Notes under the pieces: generated by a model
Databases searched by the model: none
Told to the model about the DNA's origin: nothing
Seen by the model: only the letters and a program-made list of their open reading frames with translations
Shown: piece after piece, positions 6,464-16,457 of the stretch
Position numbering within the stretch: position 1 is the stretch's first letter
Layout of the letters: each line of letters begins with the position of its first letter
Program-made: the position numbers and the translations under genes
Origin: RGIG1666 sp045595745
GTDB lineage: Bacteria; Bacillota; Clostridia; UBA1381; UBA9506
Direction of reading: 5' to 3'
Assembly (NCBI GenBank): GCA_045595745.1
Contig: JAZOBB010000146.1
Coordinates: forward strand, 1-23,837
Length of the DNA stretch: 23,837 nucleotides

Positions 6464-8392
6464 GTGGGTAACGCTAAAGATGAATTTAAAAATTGGTTAG
6501 AAAAATTTTATAAAGGTGAGCAAACCGAGGCATATAAATTTTTGGGGTGTCATAAACTAGGCACTAAATATGTGTTCAGAGTGTGGGCACCGAATGCTAA
6601 AGAGGTAAGTGTTGTCGGAGATTTTAACAATTGGTCACACGGGAAAAATTTTATGCAAAGATTGTATGATTCGGGAATATGGCAAACTGAAATTGATAAC
6701 CTGAGTGAATTTGACAGCTATAAGTTTGCAATTAAAACCTCTGACGGCAGATTGCTTTTTAAATCTGACCCATACGGAACACATATGGAAACAAGACCGG
6801 GCACGGCATCTAAAATATTTGATATTTCGGGATATAACTGGAGCGACGATGTATGGCAGATGAAGAAAAGGTCAGTAAATCATTTAAAAGAGCCGATTAA
6901 CATTTATGAACTGCATATAGGCTCGTGGAAAAAATATGATGACGGAAATTTCTTTTCGTATTCAAAGCTTGCAGATAGGCTTATTCCTTACTTAAAAGAT
7001 ATGGGATATACCCACGTTGAGCTTATGCCGATATCAGAGTATCCGTACGACGGGTCGTGGGGATATCAGGTTACTGGTTATTATGCACCCAGTTCAAGAT
7101 ACGGAACAGCAAAGGATTTTATGTCACTCGTTGACAGGCTTCATCAGGCGGGCATTGGTGTTATTTTAGATTGGGTAGTGGCACATTTTCCTAAAGATGC
7201 GTGCGGTCTTTACGAGTTTGACGGTGGTTGTTTGTATGAATATTCTGACCCACTTAAAAATGAGCATCCGGATTGGGGAACACGTATTTTTGACTACGCA
7301 AAAGGCGAAGTTGTCTCGTTTTTAATTTCAAATGCGGTCTACTGGCTCAAAGAATATCATATAGACGGTATCAGGGTAGATGCGGTTGCGTCCATGCTGT
7401 ATTTAGACTATGGCAAGCAGAACGGTGAGTGGAGACCGAATGAAAACGGAGGGCGTGAAAATTACGAAGCAGTAAGATTTCTGCAAAAACTAAATCAGAC
7501 CGCATTTTGCATAGAGCCGGGTGTTTTAATGATAGCAGAAGAATCGACTGCCTGGCCTATGGTTACAAAGCCTACCGATATAGGAGGTCTTGGATTTTTA
7601 TTTAAGTGGAATATGGGCTGGATGAACGATATGCTTTCGTATATGTCGGTTGACCCGTATTTCAGAAAAGGATGCCATAATAAAATTACATTTTCGCTCA
7701 CCTATGCGTTTTCAGAAAATTATATACTTCCGCTTTCGCACGACGAGGTTGTTCATGGCAAGGCATCGTTAATATCAAAAATGCCGGGTGAATACGAGCA
7801 GAAGTTTGCAAATCTGCGTGCGTTTTTTGCGTATCAGATGGCACATCCGGGCAAAAAACTATTGTTTATGGGTGGCGAATTTGCACAGTTTATAGAATGG
7901 AACTATTCTAAAGAGCTTGATTGGTTACTTTTAGACTTTGAAAAGCACAGGCAGTTTAAAGACTGTGTGAGGGATTTAAATCATTTATATTTAAAAACTG
8001 CACCTTTTTATGAAATCGAAGACAGCTGGGACGGATTTAGATGGATAGCGGCAGACGATAATGAGCAGAATATAATTGTATTCAGACGCATTGACTCAAA
8101 AGGCGAAGAAATTATTGTTGTGTGCAATTTTTCGCCAATAACACGCGAAAACTATAAAATTGGTGTTCCGTATAACGGAAGCTACATCCAGATTTTTTCT
8201 ACCGATGAAGAAAAATACGGCGGAAGGGGTATAAAAAATCCTATTAAAAAAAGCAAAAAGCAGCCATATCATGCAGAGCAATACAGTATCGAGTTGATTG
8301 TACCCGGAATGTCAGCTATGTATTTTAAGGTAAAACGAAAAAAGATAAAAAATGACGAAGCATCAAAGGGCAAAAATAAGGGAGTGAAGTAA
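6464..8392 (+). CDS. glgB: 1,4-alpha-glucan branching enzyme
   Basis: GlgB cuts an alpha-1,4-glucan chain and re-attaches the end as an alpha-1,6 branch on growing glycogen in the cytoplasm. A CBM48 domain (about 25-110, YVFRVWAPNAKEVSVVGDFN) precedes the GH13 barrel. Numbered from this start, the nucleophile is D306 (DGIRVDAVASM), the acid/base is E359 (MIAEEST) and the third acid is D427 (LSHDEVVHGK). SWGYQVTGYYAPSSRYG is the branching-enzyme hallmark. GTG 6464 was preferred because AGGCGG is about 7 nt upstream (gap to GTG), and the leader from ATG 6416 (MNFITMRKL) looks non-native. ATG 6416 has GAGG only 1 nt away, too close, but it cannot be excluded. The gene opens a tightly packed glycogen operon, and its 3' end carries the ribosome binding site of glgC. 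No convincing promoter was identified in the AT-rich stretch before it. Confidence 0.96.
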   Translation: MGNAKDEFKNWLEKFYKGEQTEAYKFLGCHKLGTKYVFRVWAPNAKEVSVVGDFNNWSHGKNFMQRLYDSGIWQTEIDNLSEFDSYKFAIKTSDGRLLFKSDPYGTHMETRPGTASKIFDISGYNWSDDVWQMKKRSVNHLKEPINIYELHIGSWKKYDDGNFFSYSKLADRLIPYLKDMGYTHVELMPISEYPYDGSWGYQVTGYYAPSSRYGTAKDFMSLVDRLHQAGIGVILDWVVAHFPKDACGLYEFDGGCLYEYSDPLKNEHPDWGTRIFDYAKGEVVSFLISNAVYWLKEYHIDGIRVDAVASMLYLDYGKQNGEWRPNENGGRENYEAVRFLQKLNQTAFCIEPGVLMIAEESTAWPMVTKPTDIGGLGFLFKWNMGWMNDMLSYMSVDPYFRKGCHNKITFSLTYAFSENYILPLSHDEVVHGKASLISKMPGEYEQKFANLRAFFAYQMAHPGKKLLFMGGEFAQFIEWNYSKELDWLLLDFEKHRQFKDCVRDLNHLYLKTAPFYEIEDSWDGFRWIAADDNEQNIIVFRRIDSKGEEIIVVCNFSPITRENYKIGVPYNGSYIQIFSTDEEKYGGRGIKNPIKKSKKQPYHAEQYSIELIVPGMSAMYFKVKRKKIKNDEASKGKNKGVK

Positions 8393-8393
8393 A

Positions 8394-9584
8394 ATGCAAA
8401 AAAAGAAAAAATGCATTGCAATGTTGCTTGCAGGGGGTCAGGGAAGCAGATTAGGCGTGCTTACAAAAAGTATTGCAAAGCCTGCCGTCCACTTTGGAGG
8501 AAAATACAGAATAATTGATTTTACACTTTCTAACTGTGTTAATTCAGGAATTGATACAGTCGGTGTTCTTACGCAATATAAGCCCATGGAGCTGAATGAA
8601 TATATCGGCAACGGTCAGCCATGGGGACTTGACAGAAATCGGGGCGGGGTGCATATTCTTCAACCGTTTACCAAAATAAAATCAAAAGAATGGTATAAAG
8701 GAACGGCAAATGCTATTTATCAGAATATGCAGTTTATTGACAGATACAGTCCTAAGCACGTTTTAGTTCTTTCGGGCGACCACATTTATAAAATGGATTA
8801 TTCAAAAATGTTAGAGGAACACGAAAATAAAAATGCTGATTGCACAATTGCAGTCATTGATGTTCCGCTTTCGGAAGCTTCGAGATTTGGCATAATGAAT
8901 GCGACAGATGACGGCAAAATATATGAGTTTGAGGAAAAGCCTAAAGAGCCTAAAAGCACAAAAGCATCAATGGGTGTATATATTTTTCGATATGATGTTA
9001 TGAAAAAATATCTTACGGAAGATAATCTGGATGAAAATTCCGATAATGACTTCGGCAAAAACATAATTCCAAAAATGCTCGCAGACGGTCTTAATATGCT
9101 TGCGTATTCGTTTAAAGGCTACTGGAAGGATGTGGGAACAATTGAAAGTCTGTGGGAGGCTAATATGGACTTACTCGGCGGTGACAGCGCACTTAGCCTA
9201 GATGATAATGAATCGCGCGTATATGCCAGAAATTACGATTGTCCGCCGACATATTTTTTTGATGGCGCAAAAGTAATCGGCTCTATGATTACAAAGGGTT
9301 GCGAGATATACGGCAGAGTTGAAAATTCTGTTATATCAAGCGAATGTACGATTTTAGACGGAGCAGTGGTAAAAAATTCTGTGCTGTTTCCGGGAACGGT
9401 AGTTGAAAAGGGCGCAGAGGTTAATTATGCAATATTGGGTGAAGGAACTAAAGTGGGCGCAGGAGCTCACGTAGGTGAGCCTTTTTCGGAAAATAAAAAA
9501 GGAAAAATAACGGTATTAGGAAGCGGATACATTTTAGGTTGCGGAGAATCTGCAAAGGCAGGAGAAATGTTAGGAGTACGGTGA
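8394..9584 (+). CDS. glgC: glucose-1-phosphate adenylyltransferase, catalytic subunit
   Basis: GlgC makes ADP-glucose from glucose-1-phosphate and ATP, the committed step of glycogen synthesis. The 396-residue protein has the nucleotide-binding loop AMLLAGGQGSRL, substrate segments KPAVHFGGKYRIIDF and LSGDHIYKMDY, the FEEKP motif and a C-terminal left-handed beta-helix with hexapeptide-like repeats (from about residue 285, EIYGRVENSVIS). All catalytic signatures are present, in contrast to the adjacent glgD product. The ATG lies 1 nt after the glgB stop, and its AGGGAG site is inside the glgB coding end, so translation is coupled. Bacterial enzymes of this type are usually allosterically controlled, but the effector cannot be read here. 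Confidence 0.97.
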   Translation: MQKKKKCIAMLLAGGQGSRLGVLTKSIAKPAVHFGGKYRIIDFTLSNCVNSGIDTVGVLTQYKPMELNEYIGNGQPWGLDRNRGGVHILQPFTKIKSKEWYKGTANAIYQNMQFIDRYSPKHVLVLSGDHIYKMDYSKMLEEHENKNADCTIAVIDVPLSEASRFGIMNATDDGKIYEFEEKPKEPKSTKASMGVYIFRYDVMKKYLTEDNLDENSDNDFGKNIIPKMLADGLNMLAYSFKGYWKDVGTIESLWEANMDLLGGDSALSLDDNESRVYARNYDCPPTYFFDGAKVIGSMITKGCEIYGRVENSVISSECTILDGAVVKNSVLFPGTVVEKGAEVNYAILGEGTKVGAGAHVGEPFSENKKGKITVLGSGYILGCGESAKAGEMLGVR

Positions 9585-9602
9585 TGAAAGGAGTGAAAAC
9601 AT

Positions 9603-10715
9603 ATGAAAATGATGGGAATTGTATTTTCGAACATATATGATGAGCATTTAGGAGAAATAACAAAGGAGCGCACTCTTGCCTCGTTGCCTTTTGGGGGCAG
9701 ATACAGACTTATTGACTTTGTACTTTCAAATATGGTTAATTCAGGCATAACCAATGTAGGTGTTATAACCAAATCAAACTATCAGTCTTTAATGGACCAC
9801 TTAGGCAACGGACAGGAATGGGATTTAGACAGAAAAATTGACGGACTGTTTATACTTCCGCCGTTTGGCACAGGTCAAAAAACTGTTTATAAGGATAAAA
9901 TCGAAGCTCTGTGGGGAGCAAAACGATATTTAGAGCGTTCTGATGAAGAATATGTAGTAATGTCAGATTCAAATATTATTTGTTCTATTGATTACTCCGA
10001 AATATTGTCATATCACATAAAAAACAATGCAGATATTACCATTATTACGCATAAAGAGCAGATTGAAAATAAAACCGATGTTAAGGGCGTAGTAGTTAAA
10101 GCAGATACGGGCGGCAGAGTAATAGATGTAATGGTTAATTTTAATCAGCCTGGAATATCACTTTGCGGATTGGGAATGTATGTATTAAAACGAGAGAGAT
10201 TAATTGAAATTTTAGACGAGGCAACATCATATAACCAGATTGACTTTGAACGTGACATCATTCAGGGCAAGCACAAGCTGATGAAGATTATGAACTATGA
10301 GCACGAAGGAAACACTTTAAGAATAGATAGCGTACAGCGTTATTTTGAGGCTAATATGGCACTTTTGGATAAAGAAACAAGAGATGAAATTTTTTATGAA
10401 AACGGATATGTTTATACTAAAATCCGTGATGAAGTGCCGACTAACTATGGTACTGGCTGCAAAATTAAAAACTCACTTATAGCAGACGGATGCAAAATTT
10501 GCGGCACGGTTGAAAATTGTATATTATTCCGCGGAGTAACTGTTGCCGAGGGTGCAGTTGTAAAAAATTCTATTCTTATGCAAGATACCCAAATAGGCAA
10601 AAATGTTAAAATGGAGTATATCATAGCCGACAAGGAAGTAAAAATATCCGACGACAGATTACTTATGGGAGCACCACAGCATCAGATGATAATAAGCAAA
10701 GGAAAAATTGTTTAG
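9603..10715 (+). CDS. glgD: glucose-1-phosphate adenylyltransferase regulatory subunit
   Basis: This 370-residue protein is a GlgC paralogue that keeps the fold (LPFGGRYRLIDFVLSNMVNS, LGNGQEWDLDRK, and a C-terminal beta-helix with CGTVENCILFRGV). It lacks the GGxGxRL nucleotide loop; the N-terminus reads GIVFSNIYDEHLGEITKERT instead. The catalytic Asp region is changed to VVMSDSNIICSIDYS. In Firmicutes, GlgD pairs with GlgC and modifies its kinetics, with little or no activity alone. GGAG upstream is 9 nt before the ATG, 18 nt after glgC. The order glgB-glgC-glgD-glgA-glgP is the same as in Bacillus subtilis. Confidence 0.95.
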   Translation: MKMMGIVFSNIYDEHLGEITKERTLASLPFGGRYRLIDFVLSNMVNSGITNVGVITKSNYQSLMDHLGNGQEWDLDRKIDGLFILPPFGTGQKTVYKDKIEALWGAKRYLERSDEEYVVMSDSNIICSIDYSEILSYHIKNNADITIITHKEQIENKTDVKGVVVKADTGGRVIDVMVNFNQPGISLCGLGMYVLKRERLIEILDEATSYNQIDFERDIIQGKHKLMKIMNYEHEGNTLRIDSVQRYFEANMALLDKETRDEIFYENGYVYTKIRDEVPTNYGTGCKIKNSLIADGCKICGTVENCILFRGVTVAEGAVVKNSILMQDTQIGKNVKMEYIIADKEVKISDDRLLMGAPQHQMIISKGKIV

Positions 10716-10730
10716 GGAGGGTAAATTTTT

Positions 10731-12158
10731 TTGAAAATTTTGTATGCTACATCGGAATGTGCACCTTTTATAAAAACAGGAGGCTTAGCAGACGTATCTT
10801 ATGCCCTTCCTAAAGCGTTGGCAAAAAGCGGAGCAGAGGTAAGTGTTGTAATGCCCTATTACAAAAATATAAAAGACCATTTTAAAGAAAAGCTAGAGTT
10901 TGTAACGCATTTTAATGTTCCTTTGAGCTGGAGAAATATTTATTGCGGAATATTTAAGTGCGCACAAGATGGGGTAACGTACTATTTTATAGATAACGAA
11001 TACTACTTTTTACGTGGCTCGGTGTACGGTGATTATGACGACGGAGAAAGATTTGCATATTTTTGCAAGGCTGTGCTCGAGATGATGCAACATATTGGAT
11101 ATTACCCTGACATAATTCACGCAAACGACTGGCAATGCTCTATGATACCGCTTTTTTATAAGGGTTTTTATCAGCATATATATGAATACTCGGGTATCAA
11201 AACTATGTTTACGATACATAATATTGAGTATCAGGGAAAAGTATCGTACAGCTTTTTAGAAGAAGTTTTGGGCATGGATGATTACTATATGCGATTTTTA
11301 AACTTTGGCGGATGCGTTAATTTAATGTTTTCGGCAATTGTGCTGGCCGATAAAATTACTACTGTTTCAGAAAACTATGCCCAGGAGGTGAAAAATCCTT
11401 ACTACGGTCATGGACTAGACCAAGTGCTTGGCGGTGTTTCATATAAGTTTTGCGGAATTACAAACGGAATCGATACAGATTTATTCAATCCGCATCAGGA
11501 TGAAAACTTATATCGCAAGTACAGCTTAAAAGCTATGGGCGGCAAAAGAATATGCAAAAAAAGATTGCAGGAGGACCTTGGCTTAGAACAAGACCCCGAT
11601 TGCGCAATTATGTCTATGGTCACACGTTTAGTAGCTCATAAGGGTCTTGATTTGGTTGACTGTGTGTTAGATGACATAATGACACGCAGAATACAACTGG
11701 TCATCGTGGGCACGGGTGATTCGCGTTTTGAGCATCGCCTGCGTGATGCTCAGGCTAAATATAACGGCAGACTTTCAGTTAACATTCGTTTTGACCCGGG
11801 TTTAGCAAGCCGAGTATATGCCGCATCTGATTTGTTTTTAATGCCGTCAAAGTCAGAACCGTGCGGTTTGGCTCAAATGATTGCTATGCGTTATGGAACA
11901 CTTCCCATAGTAAGAGAAACGGGCGGATTAAAAGATACGGTATATCCTATAAATCCGCAAACGGGCGAGGGCAGAGGATTTACATTTAAAAGCTATAACG
12001 CACACGATATGTTAGATGCCATTGACCGTGCACTAAAACTTTATTATGACGATAAAACCATCTTTAAAAAAGTAATGCATCGAAATATGGAAGAGGATTT
12101 CAGTTGGGATAAATCAGCTAAAAAATATCTTGCAATATATGATTCTATGAAGCTTTGA
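10731..12158 (+). CDS. glgA: glycogen synthase (ADP-glucose type, GT5)
   Basis: GlgA transfers glucose from ADP-glucose to the non-reducing end of alpha-1,4-glucan. The 475-residue length is normal. The N-terminal KTGGLADV loop (residues about 16-23) binds ADP-glucose; HANDWQ, FTIHNIEYQG, the TNGID hinge and the C-terminal EPCGLAQMIAMRYGTLPIV with RETGGLKDTV are all GT5 signatures. It starts with TTG at 10731, supported by GGGAGGG at 10716-10722 and by the universal N-terminal sequence MKILYATSECAPF. Fourth gene of the operon, 15 nt after glgD. Confidence 0.97.
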   Translation: MKILYATSECAPFIKTGGLADVSYALPKALAKSGAEVSVVMPYYKNIKDHFKEKLEFVTHFNVPLSWRNIYCGIFKCAQDGVTYYFIDNEYYFLRGSVYGDYDDGERFAYFCKAVLEMMQHIGYYPDIIHANDWQCSMIPLFYKGFYQHIYEYSGIKTMFTIHNIEYQGKVSYSFLEEVLGMDDYYMRFLNFGGCVNLMFSAIVLADKITTVSENYAQEVKNPYYGHGLDQVLGGVSYKFCGITNGIDTDLFNPHQDENLYRKYSLKAMGGKRICKKRLQEDLGLEQDPDCAIMSMVTRLVAHKGLDLVDCVLDDIMTRRIQLVIVGTGDSRFEHRLRDAQAKYNGRLSVNIRFDPGLASRVYAASDLFLMPSKSEPCGLAQMIAMRYGTLPIVRETGGLKDTVYPINPQTGEGRGFTFKSYNAHDMLDAIDRALKLYYDDKTIFKKVMHRNMEEDFSWDKSAKKYLAIYDSMKL

Positions 12159-12174
12159 GTCGGGAGGAGAAAAG

Positions 12175-14598
12175 ATGGAGTATAGTAAAGAGACACTTAA
12201 GCAATTAATTGACGAGAAAATTTTGCGTCACTTCGGCTGTGATGAACGAGAAGTAACCAAGCAACAGATATACAGAGCGATGTCTTTAGTAGTACGCGAT
12301 ATTTTAATGGAAAAACGTTCTGAGTTTGAAAGCAATGTGCGAAAACAAGGTCAAAAGCGAGTGTATTATATGTCTATGGAGTTCTTGGTCGGCACATCAC
12401 TTAAAAACAATCTGTTTAATCTGGGAATTGAAAAAAATATGATTGCAGCAGTTTCTGATTACGGAGTTGATATTAACGAGCTTTACGAAATGGAGCCTGA
12501 CGCAGGATTAGGAAACGGTGGCTTGGGCAGACTTGCTTCGTGCTATATGGATGCGGCTACAACAAAACAGATTTCGTGTACGGGTTTTTCAATACGTTAT
12601 GAGTTCGGAATCTTTAAACAAAAAATCGTAGACGGATGGCAAATGGAGTTTCCTGATAACTGGCTTGATATGGGTGATGTATGGCTGGTGCCGCGTGAAG
12701 ACGAGGCTTTCGAGGTCAAGTTTGACGGACGTGTAACCGAACACTGGGAAAATGGTGTAAACAGAGTTGAATACACAGATTATAATACAGTAATAGCTGT
12801 TCCCTATGATATGATGATATCGGGATATGATTCATCTGCTGTAAACAATCTTGTTTTGTGGAGCGCAAAATCCCCCAACAGAATAGATATGGATTTGTTT
12901 TCGCGTGGTGAATACGTAAAATCTATGGAGAAAAATGCTATGGCAGAGGCGATTTCAAAAGTGCTTTATCCTGCCGATGACCACTACGAAGGCAAAGCTC
13001 TTCGTTTAAAACAGCAATATCTTTTGGTATGTGCATCACTTCAGAGCATAATGAGACAATTTATGAAAGAATACGGCGATGTGCATATTTTACCCGAAAA
13101 GGTAGCCATTCACATTAACGACACACATCCGTCGCTGTGCGTTCCTGAACTTATGAGAATTTTATTGGATGAGCACGGATTAAACTGGGACGATGCGTGG
13201 GATATAACCTGCAAAACCTTGGCATATACAAATCATACAGTTATGAGCGAAGCACTAGAGCGTTGGCCCGAATCGTTGTTTGCTGAAAAACTGCCCCGAA
13301 TATATCAGATTGTGCGAGAAATTGACCGCCGTTTTGGTTTAATTTTAAACGAGCACTATAGTGGAGATTATGCAAAAATAAATTATATGGATATCATTGC
13401 AAATTCACAGGTTAAAATGGCAAACCTCTGTCTTGCCTGCTGCCATAAGGTAAACGGTGTATCTAAGCTACACAGCGATATTTTAAAGAATGACGTTTTT
13501 CACGATTTTTACTATATAATGCCCGAAAAATTTACCAATGTTACAAACGGAATAGCACACAGACGTTGGCTGTGTCAGGCAAATCCGGAGCTTAGCGACT
13601 TTGTGACTGAACTTATCGGTGACGGATTTGTACGCGATGCAAATGAGCTGGTAAGACTTTTAGATTATCAAAATGACAGAGCGGTTTTAGAAAGACTGCA
13701 AAAAATAAAATACAACAACAAGCTGCGCTTAGCGCAATATATTAAAGAGCATAACGGAATTAATGTTGACCCTGAAGCAATTTTTGATGTTCAGGTTAAA
13801 AGACTTCACGAGTATAAAAGACAGCTTTTAAATATTCTTCATATAATGCACATTTATAATAAACTAATTGAAAATCCTACGGCAGATGTTAAACCCCGTG
13901 TTTTTATATTTGCGGCAAAAGCTTCGGCAGGATATGTAATGGCAAAGCAAATTATAAGACTTATTAATATGGTGGCGCGAGAGGTAAATTCAAATCCTGT
14001 AACGCGTGACAAATTAAAAGTAATTTTTCTTGAGGATTACCGTGTATCGCTGGCAGAACTGATTATTCCTGCGGCAGAAATTTCTGAGCAAATATCGGTT
14101 GCGGGCAAAGAAGCATCAGGAACGGGAAATATGAAGCTTATGCTAAACGGAGCAATAACCTGCGGAACATTAGATGGAGCAAATGTTGAAATTTTAGAGC
14201 AGGTCGGAAAAGAAAATATTTTTCTGTTCGGTATGACTGCAGACGAAGTTGTAAAACTGTGGCAAAGCGGATACAATCCTATGAATATATACAACTCAAA
14301 TACAGATGTAAGAGCGGTTATTGACAGATTAAAGCACGGCATATCGGGCACTACTTTTAACGATGTGGCGTATTCGCTTACGCAAGGTAGTTACGGAAGT
14401 GCGGACAGCTATATGACGCTTGCAGATTTCGACTCGTATAAAAATATTCACGAGGAAATTTTAAAAACTTATTCTGACAGAGAAAAATTTAATAGAATGT
14501 CTCTTGTAAACATCGCAAAGGCGGGAGTATTCTCGGCAGACCGAGCTATAAAAGAATATGCTGATGATATATGGAAAACAAAATCGGTTAAATGGTAG
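12175..14598 (+). CDS. glgP: glycogen/alpha-glucan phosphorylase
   Basis: GlgP removes glucose-1-phosphate from the non-reducing ends of glycogen using inorganic phosphate and pyridoxal phosphate. The 807-residue GT35 protein shows YYMSMEFLVG, AGLGNGGLGRLA, INDTHPSL, VTNGIAHRRWL, DVQVKRLHEYKRQ, and the PLP site EASGTGNMKLMLNGA with Lys654. AGTCGGGAGGAG directly before the ATG is a strong ribosome binding site. It sits in the same operon as the synthesis genes, so synthesis and breakdown are co-transcribed and balance must come from enzyme-level control. It stops at branch points, so a debranching activity is needed; the next gene is the candidate. Confidence 0.97.
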   Translation: MEYSKETLKQLIDEKILRHFGCDEREVTKQQIYRAMSLVVRDILMEKRSEFESNVRKQGQKRVYYMSMEFLVGTSLKNNLFNLGIEKNMIAAVSDYGVDINELYEMEPDAGLGNGGLGRLASCYMDAATTKQISCTGFSIRYEFGIFKQKIVDGWQMEFPDNWLDMGDVWLVPREDEAFEVKFDGRVTEHWENGVNRVEYTDYNTVIAVPYDMMISGYDSSAVNNLVLWSAKSPNRIDMDLFSRGEYVKSMEKNAMAEAISKVLYPADDHYEGKALRLKQQYLLVCASLQSIMRQFMKEYGDVHILPEKVAIHINDTHPSLCVPELMRILLDEHGLNWDDAWDITCKTLAYTNHTVMSEALERWPESLFAEKLPRIYQIVREIDRRFGLILNEHYSGDYAKINYMDIIANSQVKMANLCLACCHKVNGVSKLHSDILKNDVFHDFYYIMPEKFTNVTNGIAHRRWLCQANPELSDFVTELIGDGFVRDANELVRLLDYQNDRAVLERLQKIKYNNKLRLAQYIKEHNGINVDPEAIFDVQVKRLHEYKRQLLNILHIMHIYNKLIENPTADVKPRVFIFAAKASAGYVMAKQIIRLINMVAREVNSNPVTRDKLKVIFLEDYRVSLAELIIPAAEISEQISVAGKEASGTGNMKLMLNGAITCGTLDGANVEILEQVGKENIFLFGMTADEVVKLWQSGYNPMNIYNSNTDVRAVIDRLKHGISGTTFNDVAYSLTQGSYGSADSYMTLADFDSYKNIHEEILKTYSDREKFNRMSLVNIAKAGVFSADRAIKEYADDIWKTKSVKW

Positions 14599-14609
14599 AG
14601 GATGATAGG

Positions 14610-16454
14610 ATGAAGCTGATATATGATAGCAGAAACGAGTTTTTTAAAACTCCGTTTGGATGTATAAAAATCGGGGAAAAAGCAGATGTTTGCGTTTGCT
14701 GTGACGAGGCGGCAGACAAAGTATTTTTGTTATTGTATCAGGATAACAAGGAAGAAAAGAAAATAGAAATGACAAAAACAAAAGAGGCTGACGGATACGG
14801 AATTTATTCCGTATCCCTTATTTTTGATGAGGCTGATTTATACTTTTATCGATTTTGCGTTATAAAAGACGGAGTAAATAACATTTTCGGACGTAATGAA
14901 CAAAACTATCCGTCGTTATCTTCGCAGGATTCTTGGCAGCTTCTTTGCACAGAAAAAGACAGAGCGGTAGCAGACTGCTTTTGCGGTAAAATTTATTATC
15001 AGATTTTTCCCGACAGATTCGCAAAAGACGGAAGTAGCGACCTTAAAGGCAAACTCGAGCCATATTCTGTTCACGAAAATATGAGCGATGTTCCGAAATA
15101 TTTGCCTAATGAGCACGGTATTGTAGAGAACAATGACTTTTTTGGCGGAAATCTTAAAGGCATAATAAATAAGCTTGATTATCTTGAAAATATCGGTGTA
15201 GACGTAATATATTTAAACCCGATATTTATGGCACATTCAAATCACCGATACGATACGGCAGATTATAAACGAATCGACCCTATGCTCGGAAAAGAAGAAG
15301 ATTTTGTTCTATTGTGCAATGAGGCTCACAAAAAAAACATAAAAATAATTTTAGACGGAGTGTTTTCTCATACAGGAGACAACAGTGTGTATTTTGATAA
15401 ATATAATCACTTCGGAAACGGTGCTGTATCAAATTTTAATTCCCCTTACCGCGATTGGTATAAGTTTTCGAGATATCCCGACGAATACGAAAGCTGGTGG
15501 GGAATATCTACCTTGCCGTGCGTAGATGAGATGAACCAGTCATATTTGGATTTTATTGTTACGGGAAGTGACAGTGTTATAAGACATTGGCTAAGGGCGG
15601 GAGCAGATGGCTTCAGGCTTGATGTTGCAGACGAATTACCTGATGAATTTATAAAAGCTGTTTATAAAACTTTAAAAGATGAAAAGCCTGAGTCTGTATT
15701 AATAGGCGAGGTCTGGGAAGATGCATCTAACAAAATAAGCTATGGTGTGCGCAGAAAGTATCTGTTAGGCGGCGAACTTGACGGAGTTATGAATTATGTG
15801 TATCGAATGGCAATAATAGATTTTGTTACGGGAATAATTACGGCAGAAACTTTTGCTGAAAGGATAATGCGGCTTGCCGAAAACTATCCAAAAGATGCAC
15901 TTTTTAGTTCGATGATTTTTTTATCAACTCACGATACGGCGCGAATTTTAAATGTGCTGTCAGGAGCGGATATAAACGGAACGACAAAAACCGACAGAGC
16001 AAATAAAAAGCTAAATGAAAATGAGTATAAAATTGCGGCAAAAAGACTTTCAGCAGCGGTGTTTTTGATGTTTACGCTGCCCGGCAGTCCATGTATTTAT
16101 TACGGCGACGAAATAGGTATGCAGGGCTATGAAGACCCGTTTAACAGACGTTTTTATGCTTGGAATGAGTCTGATGAAAAAATACGTCAAATATATTCTT
16201 TAATGCTAAAGCTAAGAAAAAATTTGACTGCGCTTTCAAACGGAGAAATATATTTATGCGAGGCAAAGGATGGTTTTGCTTCATTTATAAGAAAAAATGA
16301 CAAAGAGGAGCTTTTGTGTTTATTAAATATTTCAGATAAAGCAGTTACTATACCAATTTCGTGCGCAAAAATTGTCGGCGGAATGAATGCTATATCTGAT
16401 GGCAAAAAAATAACCCTATTACCTTTTGGCAACGGGGTATTTAGAATAAACTGA
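14610..16454 (+). CDS. GH13 alpha-amylase family enzyme, neopullulanase/cyclomaltodextrinase-like
   Basis: The 614-residue protein has an N-terminal beta-sandwich (about 1-115), then a GH13 barrel starting at GKIYYQIFPDRFAKDG. The classical regions are GVFSHTGDNS, GADGFRLDVADE (nucleophile D338), LIGEVWED (acid/base E367) and FLSTHDTARIL (third acid D442). A beta C-domain follows. Layout and the QIFPDRF phrase point to the neopullulanase, maltogenic amylase and cyclomaltodextrinase group, whose members act on alpha-1,4 and often alpha-1,6 links of short dextrins. There is no signal peptide, so it works on internal glycogen or imported maltodextrins. ATG 14610 was chosen over ATG 14592 because AGAGGA (14597-14602) is 7 nt before it and overlaps the glgP stop codon. 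As last gene of the operon it probably supplies debranching in place of GlgX; strict substrate use is unproven. Confidence 0.88.
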   Translation: MKLIYDSRNEFFKTPFGCIKIGEKADVCVCCDEAADKVFLLLYQDNKEEKKIEMTKTKEADGYGIYSVSLIFDEADLYFYRFCVIKDGVNNIFGRNEQNYPSLSSQDSWQLLCTEKDRAVADCFCGKIYYQIFPDRFAKDGSSDLKGKLEPYSVHENMSDVPKYLPNEHGIVENNDFFGGNLKGIINKLDYLENIGVDVIYLNPIFMAHSNHRYDTADYKRIDPMLGKEEDFVLLCNEAHKKNIKIILDGVFSHTGDNSVYFDKYNHFGNGAVSNFNSPYRDWYKFSRYPDEYESWWGISTLPCVDEMNQSYLDFIVTGSDSVIRHWLRAGADGFRLDVADELPDEFIKAVYKTLKDEKPESVLIGEVWEDASNKISYGVRRKYLLGGELDGVMNYVYRMAIIDFVTGIITAETFAERIMRLAENYPKDALFSSMIFLSTHDTARILNVLSGADINGTTKTDRANKKLNENEYKIAAKRLSAAVFLMFTLPGSPCIYYGDEIGMQGYEDPFNRRFYAWNESDEKIRQIYSLMLKLRKNLTALSNGEIYLCEAKDGFASFIRKNDKEELLCLLNISDKAVTIPISCAKIVGGMNAISDGKKITLLPFGNGVFRIN

Positions 16455-16457
16455 TTA

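Noticed and set aside
9603..10715. Duplicate or broken glgC copy
   Set aside because: It lacks the nucleotide loop as all GlgD proteins do, has full length, and occupies the usual glgD place in the operon.
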